21,135 nucleotides of DNA. Source: DATCLA01 sp036564195 (GTDB lineage Bacteria > Bacillota > UBA4882 > UBA8346). Below the pieces are notes generated by a model, which saw nothing but the letters and a program-made list of their open reading frames with translations, searched no databases and was not told the DNA's origin. How positions within the stretch are numbered: position 1 is the first letter of the stretch; the number at the start of each line of letters is the position of its first letter. Shown here one piece after another: positions 15,229 to 21,135 of this stretch. The stretch is from assembly GCA_036564195.1 (NCBI GenBank), contig DATCLA010000087.1:1-21135 (forward strand), in the 5' to 3' direction. Both the position numbers and the translations under genes were made by a program.

Positions 15229-15627
15229 GTGACAAGTTTGGAGGCATTGACCAGGATTATCTGGGGAGAGGCGGAGTCGGAAAGTTTAACCGGTAAAATT
15301 GGAGTCGGAGCCAGCATCAGGAATCAGGCCCGGGAAGAAGATCAGACGATCCTGCAGATTATTCAGTCCCCGGGCCAATTTGAGGCCTATGCTAACCAAC
15401 GGTTTTGGCAGGCCCCGTATGGAACTAACGCTCCGATGGTTGTTCAGGCCAAGCAGGCAGCAAACCGGGTATTAGGAGGTGAAGACCCAACCGGAGGTAA
15501 GACTCATTTCTGTGCCTATCAAAAAGATCCCTGCCGGTGGCATTACCAGCAGACCCCGCCTCTGCAATATCTGGGGAATCATCTCTTTGTCCGGGCCAGA
15601 GTTTATACACAGGGGGGAGCAGTTTAA
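15229..15627 (+). CDS. SleB/CwlJ-family cell-wall hydrolase domain protein (Hydrolase_2)
   Basis: A 132-residue stand-alone domain of the family of spore-cortex lytic enzymes that cleave peptidoglycan. RIIWGEAESESLTGKIGVGA followed by SIRNQ matches the catalytic helix, with E14 the likely acid residue, and YLGNHLFV (H118) matches the conserved GNHxF near the end. There is no signal peptide or membrane anchor and no cell-wall-binding domain, which resembles CwlJ rather than SleB. The GTG start at 15229 follows a perfect AAGGAGG with a seven-base gap. Its TAA overlaps the ATG of the next gene by one base (TAATG), so the two products are coupled. A role in spore germination or coat-associated cortex lysis is possible, but sporulation of the host is not shown in the window. 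Confidence 0.75.
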   Translation: MTSLEALTRIIWGEAESESLTGKIGVGASIRNQAREEDQTILQIIQSPGQFEAYANQRFWQAPYGTNAPMVVQAKQAANRVLGGEDPTGGKTHFCAYQKDPCRWHYQQTPPLQYLGNHLFVRARVYTQGGAV

Positions 15628-16925
15628 TGTTAAATACGGTCCATTATACCTTAAGGACCACCTCGCTTACAGGTGAAATGGTGAATGCGGTCGTTACCTA
15701 TGATGTTTATTATGACCGGTCGCGGGGTATTGCCTATGATGTCAAGCTCCAGGGTTTCATCAGAGAGAACACCCCGGAACAGGAATGGATCTGGCAGGCC
15801 AAGATCGTCAATCAAAACGAGGGGCGTCGCCAAGAGTATGACTACTTAAAACGGATCTACTATCAAACGCCCCAGACAGTCAAGGTGGAAAGGGCTTTGT
15901 ACAATTTGCAGGAAGATTTGACTAAATTTCTACAAAACAGTGCAGCAGTTCCGGAAGCCGACACCGTAGTCGGTGGTGTAAGTTACCCGGGGAAGCGCTT
16001 ATATACTCTAAGCATCTGGTACGACCCCCAACGCAATCTGCCCATTCGCCGGGAAAACCGTGACCGAGGTAATTTGATTATTGACGAATTTAGCTACCAC
16101 TCAGTTAATGAACCATTACCCGGGGACCTCTTTGAACTGCCTAAGCCGGCCGAAGCTATCGCTGATTTCGATTTGTATCCCGAACCTCCCTTGCTGTCCC
16201 GGTTTGAATTTGTTCCGGACGCTAATAACCCGCAATACGGAGTCTACCTCACTACCTTGATCGAAGCGATCCGGCGGTTTGTCATTCTGAACCAATGGGA
16301 ATACGGCCCCTTTGCAACTATTCGCTTGCCCTGGCTGACCGCGATGCCGGTAACTGTCTATCGGGCCAATGTCGAAGGAATGGTCCCCCCGTTGGTCGTT
16401 ATGGTTGAGCCACCCCAACAAGAACCAGCCTATTTTTCAGTGAGTTACGATTTCCTGGGTTATGTAGTGACCGGTTTTACCCAGGATCCACTGGATCTGA
16501 GCGGTTATTCTCGGCTGCCGCTGACAGCAGAGATTTTTCTGGAAGAGCTGGCCCCCTTATATCAGGCTCCTTCGTTTGAAAAAGAGTTTGTGATCTTTAA
16601 CTTTATCAATTCTGTGCAAAGCAATGATTTTTTTATTAATGCCTTTGCCATGGGGGGCCAACAGTTTGACTTGGTCATTAAGAACTTCAGTTTTCATGAG
16701 AATGAAGGTTATATCCTGCTGAATGTCTACGGAAAAGAATATTGGGATAACGCTAACATTGAGGCAATGTTTAATTTCATTGTTACCGGGCAGATGGCAG
16801 ACGCCCACACTACGCCAATAATCATTTATGCGCTGAACTCCATGAAACGGTTGGGGATCTACAGGGAAGTCCTGATGCCTTCCTACCCGGACCAACCGGT
16901 GGAAATGTCAATGGGACCGGCATAA
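15627..16925 (+). CDS. Uncharacterised 432-residue protein with LolA-like N-terminal half
   Basis: Not recognised as a named family. The start ATG 15627 is coupled to the hydrolase stop, with GGGGGGAG eight bases before. The first 190 residues resemble the LolA/LppX-type half-barrel: alternating beta strands (YYDRSRGIAYDVKLQGF), then LYTLSIWYDPQRNLPIRRE, then a strand ending VNEPLPGDLFELPKP, the usual order of a 'Dp..lPvrre ... vN.plp..lFelp' domain end. The remaining 240 residues look alpha/beta with aromatic-rich strands (FSVSYDFLGYVVTGF) and end in SYPDQPVEMSMGPA. No signal peptide, lipobox or membrane helix is visible, which is odd for a LolA-like fold. Its coupling to a SleB-like enzyme suggests a partner, inhibitor or localisation factor, in the same position as ypeB behind sleB in Bacillus. 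That role is inference. Confidence 0.7.
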   Translation: MLNTVHYTLRTTSLTGEMVNAVVTYDVYYDRSRGIAYDVKLQGFIRENTPEQEWIWQAKIVNQNEGRRQEYDYLKRIYYQTPQTVKVERALYNLQEDLTKFLQNSAAVPEADTVVGGVSYPGKRLYTLSIWYDPQRNLPIRRENRDRGNLIIDEFSYHSVNEPLPGDLFELPKPAEAIADFDLYPEPPLLSRFEFVPDANNPQYGVYLTTLIEAIRRFVILNQWEYGPFATIRLPWLTAMPVTVYRANVEGMVPPLVVMVEPPQQEPAYFSVSYDFLGYVVTGFTQDPLDLSGYSRLPLTAEIFLEELAPLYQAPSFEKEFVIFNFINSVQSNDFFINAFAMGGQQFDLVIKNFSFHENEGYILLNVYGKEYWDNANIEAMFNFIVTGQMADAHTTPIIIYALNSMKRLGIYREVLMPSYPDQPVEMSMGPA

Positions 16926-17275
16926 TGTTTTTCGACCGCTAAACCGTTAGCGGTTTTTTTTGATTTCAAAGCACCGTCTGAAGCGGCTTCGCTCCGTTGC
17001 CAGCGGGGTGCATGCACAACGGTGATACTGTTGAGTAGAACCTCCCAGCCACCGGCGGATGAACCTGGTGTTGTTCTGTTAAACCTATATTCAACCCTGG
17101 GGATTACTACGGTAAGTTCGTAGGGAATGTTTTTAGCTAACTTGCGGGTAACTTCAATCTCTAACCCCCATAAATTAACTTTAGCTGTATCCAGAAGGCT
17201 ATTGTTCCGTCCCGACCGTTTAAAAAGCAGTTGCCATAATTTTTGAATTCGTTCCCAAAATTGCGGCCATCCCAT
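16926..17275 (-). CDS. Hypothetical small protein, possibly not functional
   Basis: A minus-strand frame starts at ATG 17275, after GAGGTG with a six-base gap, and runs to a stop at 16883, so its last 14 or so codons would cross the terminator and the end of the convergent gene; the span given covers only the part outside that gene. The first 95 residues look protein-like: an amphipathic start (WPQFWERIQKLWQLLFKR), then VNLWGLEIEVTRKLAKNIPY and a beta-rich VIPRVEYRFNR. The tail is low in pattern and encodes the terminator (LKSKKTANG), as if the natural stop had been lost. No family is recognised. It could be a decayed gene. Confidence 0.35.
16935..16961 (+). terminator. Intrinsic terminator of the hydrolase operon
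   Basis: ACCGCTAA (16935-16942) pairs with TTAGCGGT (16947-16954) around a four-base loop, followed by eight T residues. It lies ten bases after the stop codon. Confidence 0.9.
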
Positions 17276-17386
17276 GCTGAACACCTCGATATAGCATATG
17301 AGATTTGCCAGGTGGGGTGTTGGGATTTTGGAAGGACTAATTTTTAAAAAACAGAGGCTAAAATGTAAAAAACTGGGAACAAAATC

Positions 17387-17395
17387 TGGTATAAT
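17387..17395 (+). promoter_or_regulatory. Extended -10 promoter of the cellulase gene
   Basis: TGGTATAAT gives a perfect TATAAT (17390-17395) with an upstream TGn. The -35 position is only A-rich, which is common for extended -10 promoters. The predicted transcript starts near 17402. Confidence 0.55.
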
Positions 17396-17431
17396 TTCGT
17401 TTTAACTTTAAATATCAAATTTCAACACCAG

Positions 17432-17474
17432 CTGGCAGTGGTGGTCAAAGTAACACCTGACCGACCACCGCCAG
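17432..17474 (+). promoter_or_regulatory. Stable leader hairpin with a competing alternative fold
   Basis: CTGGC (17432-17436) pairs with GCCAG (17470-17474) and GGTGGTC (17440-17446) with GACCACC (17463-17469), leaving a three-base bulge and a 16-base loop. An alternative stem CACCA (17426-17430) / TGGTG (17439-17443) uses part of the same strand and excludes it. The hairpin is followed by TTTCTGTT, a poor U-tract, so it is not a plain terminator. Confidence 0.45.
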
Positions 17475-17589
17475 TTTCTGTTGAGTTTACTTGTAGGAGT
17501 AACAACGAAAGTAATCCGAAGGAGTTGATCCGGAAACAAGAAAACAGCCATTTTTTAAAAAATATGAATTAAAAAGGGAGGAAGAATTA

Positions 17590-19209
17590 ATGAAAAGAAA
17601 GCTTAATTGGTTTAGTTGGATTTGTTTATCGGGTTTAATTATTACTCTGTTTTTATCGGTTTTTATTAAACCAGAGGTTAAAGCGGTTTCCGGCGGTCCT
17701 TATCAGGGCCGGTTGACCGGGGTCAACTGGTTCGGTTTTGAAACCGGCAATGCCGTTGCACACGGACTATGGGCCCGGGATTATAAATCGGTTTTGCAGC
17801 AAATCAGGGACCTTGGGTTCAACTGTATCCGGCTGCCTTGGTGCAATGATATGTTGACCAAAACCCCCAATAGCATTCAGATTAATGCACATGGAGTCGA
17901 CCCTTATACCAAACAAACCGGACTGAATCTGGATTTGGAAGGTCTAAGCTCACTGGAGGTGATGGATAAAATCATTGCCGAAGCCGATCGGCTGGGTCTG
18001 ATGATTATCCTGGACAACCATTCCCGGCAGGCGGATGGTTATATGAATGAAACTCTCTGGTATACCAGTAAAACTTCAGAGGCAAAGTGGATTGAAGACT
18101 GGGTTTTTTTGGCTAAGCGTTACTTAAAATATGACAACGTGGTTGGCTTTGACCTCAATAACGAACCCCATGGTAACCTTGGTACCGGAATGAAGCCCCC
18201 GGCCAGTTGGGGCTATGATGTGGAAGGTTGGGGGAATACCGACTGGAAAGCCGCAGCCGAAAGATGTGGCGTTGAGATTTTAAAAGTTAATCCCAATGCC
18301 CTGATTATTGTTGAAGGTGTTGAAGAATATCGCGGAACCAACTACTGGTGGGGCGGTAATCTGCAGGGGGTGCGGGACTATCCGATTACCAAGATCCCTA
18401 AAGCCAACCTAATGTATTCGCCCCATGAGTATGGGCCGGAAGTTCATAACCAGTCTTGGTTCAGTGCTCCGGATTTCCCGAATAATATGTACAAAATCTG
18501 GGATGATAATTTCTGGTTTATTGCTAAAGAAAATATTGCTCCGATCTTCCTCGGGGAGTTCGGTATTAAAGGTGAATCGGCCGCCGATCCAAGTTCAGTG
18601 GCATATAAATGGTTTACCACTTTAATGGAATATGTGGGTAAAAAATGTTCCTGGACTTTTTGGTGCATGAACCCTAACTCCGGAGATACCGGCGGAATTC
18701 TCCTCAATGACTGGGTTACGGTTGATCAGGCCAAATACAATCTGATCAAACCTTACCTGGAACCTCTCGGAAGTCTTCCGACTCAAAAACCAACCCAGCT
18801 ACCGACCCAGACACCGCCGCCGACCGGTTCATTCGGGCCCAGTCCGACCGGAAATGTGACCCCGACCCCGACAGTCCCGCAAAGTACCGGGAATTGTTCG
18901 GTTACTTATACTCAAAACGATTGGGGCAGTGGCGCTACTGTAAGTATCACCATTAAAAATAACGGAACGACTGCGATTAATAACTGGACATTAACCTGGG
19001 ATTTCAACGGTAATCAAAAGATTACCAATCTCTGGAACGGAACTTATACTCAAAGCGGAACCGGGGTAACTGTCAAAAATAATGAATATAATGGAGTAAT
19101 CGCTCCTAACGGCGGTTCCGTAAGTTTCGGGTTTAATCTCAGTTACAGCGGGTCCAACCCTAAACCGGTCAGCTTCACCCTCAATGGAATTGTCTGTACA
19201 GTTGAGTAA
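17590..19209 (+). CDS. Secreted GH5 endoglucanase with C-terminal CBM2
   Basis: A 539-residue extracellular cellulase. Residues 1-33 form a signal peptide (basic KRK, hydrophobic core, likely cleavage near VKA). The GH5 catalytic domain spans about 38-395: GVNWFGFETGN at the first strand, RLPWCNDML, the acid/base E192 in DLNNEPHG and the nucleophile E323 in FLGEFGIKG, with an HEYGPEVH segment between. A Pro/Thr-rich linker (about 397-433) leads to a family 2 carbohydrate-binding module (436-539) bounded by C436 and C536, with WGSGATVSITIKN, NNWTLTWDF and tryptophans suited to crystalline cellulose. GGGAGG precedes ATG 17590. It is transcribed alone. CBM2 is most common in Actinomycetota, so its presence here may reflect domain acquisition. 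Confidence 0.92.
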   Translation: MKRKLNWFSWICLSGLIITLFLSVFIKPEVKAVSGGPYQGRLTGVNWFGFETGNAVAHGLWARDYKSVLQQIRDLGFNCIRLPWCNDMLTKTPNSIQINAHGVDPYTKQTGLNLDLEGLSSLEVMDKIIAEADRLGLMIILDNHSRQADGYMNETLWYTSKTSEAKWIEDWVFLAKRYLKYDNVVGFDLNNEPHGNLGTGMKPPASWGYDVEGWGNTDWKAAAERCGVEILKVNPNALIIVEGVEEYRGTNYWWGGNLQGVRDYPITKIPKANLMYSPHEYGPEVHNQSWFSAPDFPNNMYKIWDDNFWFIAKENIAPIFLGEFGIKGESAADPSSVAYKWFTTLMEYVGKKCSWTFWCMNPNSGDTGGILLNDWVTVDQAKYNLIKPYLEPLGSLPTQKPTQLPTQTPPPTGSFGPSPTGNVTPTPTVPQSTGNCSVTYTQNDWGSGATVSITIKNNGTTAINNWTLTWDFNGNQKITNLWNGTYTQSGTGVTVKNNEYNGVIAPNGGSVSFGFNLSYSGSNPKPVSFTLNGIVCTVE

Positions 19210-19251
19210 ATACCCAGTTATCCTTTGGAAATCTTAATTTTTAACAGGTTT

Positions 19252-19286
19252 AAACCATAGGGAACACTATGTTCCTTATGGTTTTT
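19252..19286 (+). terminator. Intrinsic terminator of the cellulase gene
   Basis: AAACCATA (19252-19259) pairs with TATGGTTT (19277-19284) and GGAAC (19261-19265) with GTTCC (19271-19275) around ACTAT; a T-run at 19282-19286 follows. Confidence 0.85.
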
Positions 19287-19335
19287 CTATGGTATGCTTA
19301 AATAATTTTGTTTCAGAAACATTTATGACCAATTA

Positions 19336-19364
19336 TAGAAATGTATTTAATTTTATTGTATACT
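19336..19364 (+). promoter_or_regulatory. Probable promoter of the barrel-protein gene
   Basis: TAGAAA (19336-19341), 17 bases, TATACT (19359-19364). The predicted start is near 19371, about 95 bases before the coding sequence. Confidence 0.5.
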
Positions 19365-19378
19365 GAAAATTAGTTTTG

Positions 19379-19400
19379 CTGCTTTTTTGATAAAAAGCAG
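19379..19400 (+). promoter_or_regulatory. Perfect 5'-UTR stem-loop
   Basis: CTGCTTTTT (19379-19387) pairs with AAAAAGCAG (19392-19400) around TGAT, nine perfect pairs about eight bases from the predicted transcript start. A 5'-terminal stem of this kind often protects mRNA from decay; it is too far from the start codon to hide the ribosome binding site. Confidence 0.45.
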
Positions 19401-19464
19401 TCGACTCAGAAGCTGATTGTTAAAATGGGAGCGATAATTTATCAAAAGATCGGGGGTGTCGTTG

Positions 19465-20109
19465 ATGAAAAAATTGCTGGTACTGGTGTTGACCTTGGGC
19501 CTGTTGATCTCCTCTGCCAGTCTGGTTTCAGCCGAGGCGCTCTTTGGCGTCAGCGCCGAGACCGGTGAGGTGGATTTTAGCGCTGTTTATGGCGGTGATG
19601 CCGCCCATGATTTTAACGAATCCTCTAAGATGCTAATGTTAAATGGGGAACTGAACCTGGTATTAACCCGGCTTTACTTTGAGTATAGTCGGACAGAACT
19701 TGACCAGGCTTCATTTTCCAGTTACGGCCTGAAAACCGGTTGGGAGGTGGGACCGGGAATTTTAAAAGCACAATTGTTAGGAGGGCTTCAGGGTTATCGT
19801 TTTGAGGATGACACTTATCCGGATTTAGGACGCAATTCGGTTATTGGTTTAGTAGGCGGAGTCGGACTGGAGTCAAAGATTGGTCCGGTTAAAATCTACG
19901 GTTCTGCTTTGGTACCATTGTTAGTCCGTTCTTCCAGTGATCTGGATACCGATAACAGTTCCGGAATTGAAAATTACTGTGTAGGCTTGTCCTATGCCCC
20001 ACTTCCCCTGGTGGACATTTTTGCCAACTATCGCCGTATTAAAGTGGAGTCCGACTTTCTACAGTTGAAATCCGAGGGTTATTCGGTAGGGGCAAAGCTA
20101 AGTTTTTAA
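19465..20109 (+). CDS. Putative outer-membrane beta-barrel protein
   Basis: A 214-residue secreted protein. The frame opens at GTG 19456, but GGGGGT at 19452-19457 suits ATG 19465, which starts directly with a signal peptide (KKLLVLVLTLGLLISSASLV, cleavage after SA near residue 24). The mature part is a run of alternating amphipathic beta strands joined by short polar turns, for example LNLVLTRLYFEYSRTEL, IYGSALVPLLV and VDIFANYRRIKVES. It ends SVGAKLSF, with the C-terminal phenylalanine typical of outer-membrane barrels recognised by BamA. About eight to ten strands would fit its length. No cysteine lipobox, LPxTG or SLH domain is present. No specific family was recognised; a general 'outer membrane beta-barrel' assignment is the best available. 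Confidence 0.65.
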   Translation: MKKLLVLVLTLGLLISSASLVSAEALFGVSAETGEVDFSAVYGGDAAHDFNESSKMLMLNGELNLVLTRLYFEYSRTELDQASFSSYGLKTGWEVGPGILKAQLLGGLQGYRFEDDTYPDLGRNSVIGLVGGVGLESKIGPVKIYGSALVPLLVRSSSDLDTDNSSGIENYCVGLSYAPLPLVDIFANYRRIKVESDFLQLKSEGYSVGAKLSF

Positions 20110-20208
20110 CCGACGTTTCAAAAAATGCCATAGCAAATCCTCATTGTCAGACAGCAGAAATAGGAGCAGAGCGGTAGTGGGATGAAGATGAGCCCGGTAA
20201 AAAAGAGT

Positions 20209-20234
20209 AAAATGAGGGATTGTTCCCTCATTTT
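20209..20234. terminator. Bidirectional terminator between the barrel gene and mscL
   Basis: AAAATGAGGGA (20209-20219) and TCCCTCATTTT (20224-20234) form a perfect 11-pair stem with a four-base loop. T-rich sequence follows on both strands, and the mscL stop codon (20228-20230) is inside the stem. Confidence 0.9.
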
Positions 20235-20626
20235 TGCTGTTTTAATAGATTACGGATCTCTGTCAGTAACGCGTCGGTTTTGGAGGTTACGGTTGCCGGA
20301 TCCGGTTTTTCATCTACTAATTGGCGAATTCTGTTAATAGCCTTGATTAAGAGGAAAATTGAGAAGGAGATGATTAAAAAATCAATCATCGATTGGATAA
20401 ATTTACCGTAGCGGATTGCCAGCCCAGGAGTGTTATTACTGCCGGCAGGAACAACTAATTCTAAAGCAGTCAGGTTAATCCGACCGGTGATAAACCCCAT
20501 TACCGGCATGATTAAATCTTCCACCAACGAAGTGACGATCTTGCTGAAGGCCCCACCGATCACTACTCCTACGGCCAAGTCAATGACATTTCCTTTAATA
20601 GCAAACTTTTTAAACTCTTCAAACAT
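20228..20626 (-). CDS. mscL: Large-conductance mechanosensitive channel MscL
   Basis: Inner-membrane homopentameric channel that opens under hypo-osmotic stress. The 132 residues show the whole family: FEEFKKFAIKGNVIDLAVGV at the N-terminus and first helix, GGAFSKIVTSLVEDLIMPV continuing it, a short periplasmic loop, a second helix (FLIISFSIFLLIKAINRI) and a C-terminal helix ending LTEIRNLLKQQK. The length is typical. ATG 20626 follows AAGGAG with a rather long gap of about 11 bases. It is a single-gene unit. Confidence 0.96.
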   Translation of the reverse strand: MFEEFKKFAIKGNVIDLAVGVVIGGAFSKIVTSLVEDLIMPVMGFITGRINLTALELVVPAGSNNTPGLAIRYGKFIQSMIDFLIISFSIFLLIKAINRIRQLVDEKPDPATVTSKTDALLTEIRNLLKQQK

Positions 20627-20715
20627 AGTAGCTGTAACTCCTTTTTGTTACGGAATAACTTTTAGGGTATGGTTCTAAATAATTCTAGTTTTACTTTAAA
20701 AAACCTTTTGCCGGA

Positions 20716-20743
20716 GAAAAAAACTCCGCCCCGGTTGGGGCGG
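20716..20743 (-). terminator. Intrinsic terminator downstream of the flavin reductase gene (distal)
   Basis: CCGCCCC (20726-20732) and GGGGCGG (20737-20743) form a GC-only stem with a four-base loop. Read on the minus strand it is followed by a seven-T run (the A-run at 20717-20723). Confidence 0.85.
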
Positions 20744-20762
20744 AATTGGCAGTTAAATTTTA

Positions 20763-20785
20763 AAAGGCCTGCTAAGTAGGCCTTT
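20763..20785 (-). terminator. Proximal stem-loop after the flavin reductase gene
   Basis: AAAGGCCT (20763-20770) and AGGCCTTT (20778-20785) form eight perfect pairs. On the minus strand it is followed by a short TTTT-rich stretch. Together with the hairpin at 20726 it forms a tandem terminator. Confidence 0.6.
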
Positions 20786-20789
20786 AAAT

Positions 20790-21135
20790 TCAAAGTTTCT
20801 TTTGATAACGGGGTTCGCCATGGATGGCCAGAATCTCGCCGAAATAAAGCCGGTGGTAATCTTCATCTGGGTACAACGGGTGGATGCTTTCTGCCGCATT
20901 GGCAGGTTGTAGGTCATTGAAATAGATTTTTCGGCATTCCAGAATTAAATCCGCCTCCGCAAAACCGGGACAATCGATTTGGGAGGAAGGAATTGGAGTT
21001 AATTCCGAAGCTTTTACTTTATCAATTTCCCTTCCTGATTTGGTGCCCAGCAGCGTCAGAGTCTTGCGGTACTGGGGGGGGAAGGCGCAGACTGTAAATG
21101 ATTCGGATGACTCCATAAACTGGTAAGTATAGCGT
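20790..21135 (-). CDS. Flavin reductase family protein (flavoredoxin-like), 3' part
   Basis: The C-terminal 115 or so residues of an FMN-binding split-barrel flavin reductase. The frame stays open through the window edge: codons before the ATG at 21116 read RYTYQF, which continues the family pattern in which R-x-T-Y precedes the 'ESSESFTV' strand, so that ATG is internal. Recognisable parts are FTVCAFP, LLGTKSGREIDKVKASEL, CPGFAEADLILECRK and DEDYHRLYFGEILAIHG. Proteins of this family reduce or carry FMN, and some link to anaerobic electron transfer. It ends before two tandem terminators. The N-terminal FMN-binding part is outside the window. Confidence 0.82.
   Translation of the reverse strand, partial: RYTYQFMESSESFTVCAFPPQYRKTLTLLGTKSGREIDKVKASELTPIPSSQIDCPGFAEADLILECRKIYFNDLQPANAAESIHPLYPDEDYHRLYFGEILAIHGEPRYQKKL

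Larger units (their letters stand above)
17276..17589. other. Upstream region and leader of the cellulase gene
   Basis: Just over 300 bases that hold the probable promoter at 17387-17395, a long untranslated leader of about 190 bases with a strong hairpin at 17432-17474, and the ribosome binding site. No other coding signal was seen. Confidence 0.5.

Noticed and set aside
1..21135. CRISPR array, tRNA, insertion sequence or prophage
   Set aside because: No regularly spaced repeats, cloverleaf, transposase, integrase or phage structural gene was seen on either strand.

Overview
The window looks like a chromosomal segment of an anaerobic, Bacillota-type bacterium. The support is strong AGGAGG-type ribosome binding sites, TTG and GTG starts, consensus sigma-A-like promoters, many intrinsic terminators, an AraM-type glycerol-1-phosphate dehydrogenase and a SleB/CwlJ-family hydrolase. 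A secreted protein that looks like an outer-membrane beta-barrel suggests that the lineage may be diderm. No tRNA, rRNA, CRISPR array, integrase or transposase was seen.

Layout. 1-333: 3' end of a sugar-phosphate isomerase/epimerase. 425-1822: araM-like glycerol-1-phosphate dehydrogenase. 1860-2184: a good promoter and a structured leader that run almost directly into the decayed C-terminal tail of a glycerophosphodiester phosphodiesterase (GDPD). 2304-4792: Na/Pi cotransporter with a PhoU domain, then a separate PhoU. 4808-5778: consensus promoter with a possible cre half-site, leader terminator, and a NagD/AraL-type HAD phosphatase. 5855-9021: a second leader terminator, then a tight three-gene operon for a GlpA-type FAD/[2Fe-2S] glycerol-3-phosphate dehydrogenase, a partner flavoprotein and a DUF1667 protein. 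9058-9882: alpha/beta esterase, closed by a terminator. 10037-10678: broken araD. 10696-14713 (minus): four-gene Gld-type ABC operon whose last gene (DUF4340) is frameshifted. 15229-16925: SleB-like hydrolase translationally coupled to an unrecognised LolA-like protein. 17590-19209: secreted GH5 cellulase with CBM2. 19465-20109: putative outer-membrane barrel. 20228-20626 (minus): mscL. 20790-21135 (minus): 3' part of a flavin reductase.

How it fits together. The left half is organised around glycerol phosphates and phosphate: G1P synthesis, G3P oxidation, a small-molecule phosphatase, phosphate import and the remains of a GDPD. Three places share a leader design: a GAGA-N1-4-GAGA-N2-3-CC motif that opens an intrinsic-terminator-like hairpin. 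This suggests a common RNA-level antitermination regulon, plausibly GlpP-type; that name is inference. Three genes (GDPD tail, araD, DUF4340) carry clear disabling lesions, so the region is either undergoing gene loss or contains sequencing errors at those points.
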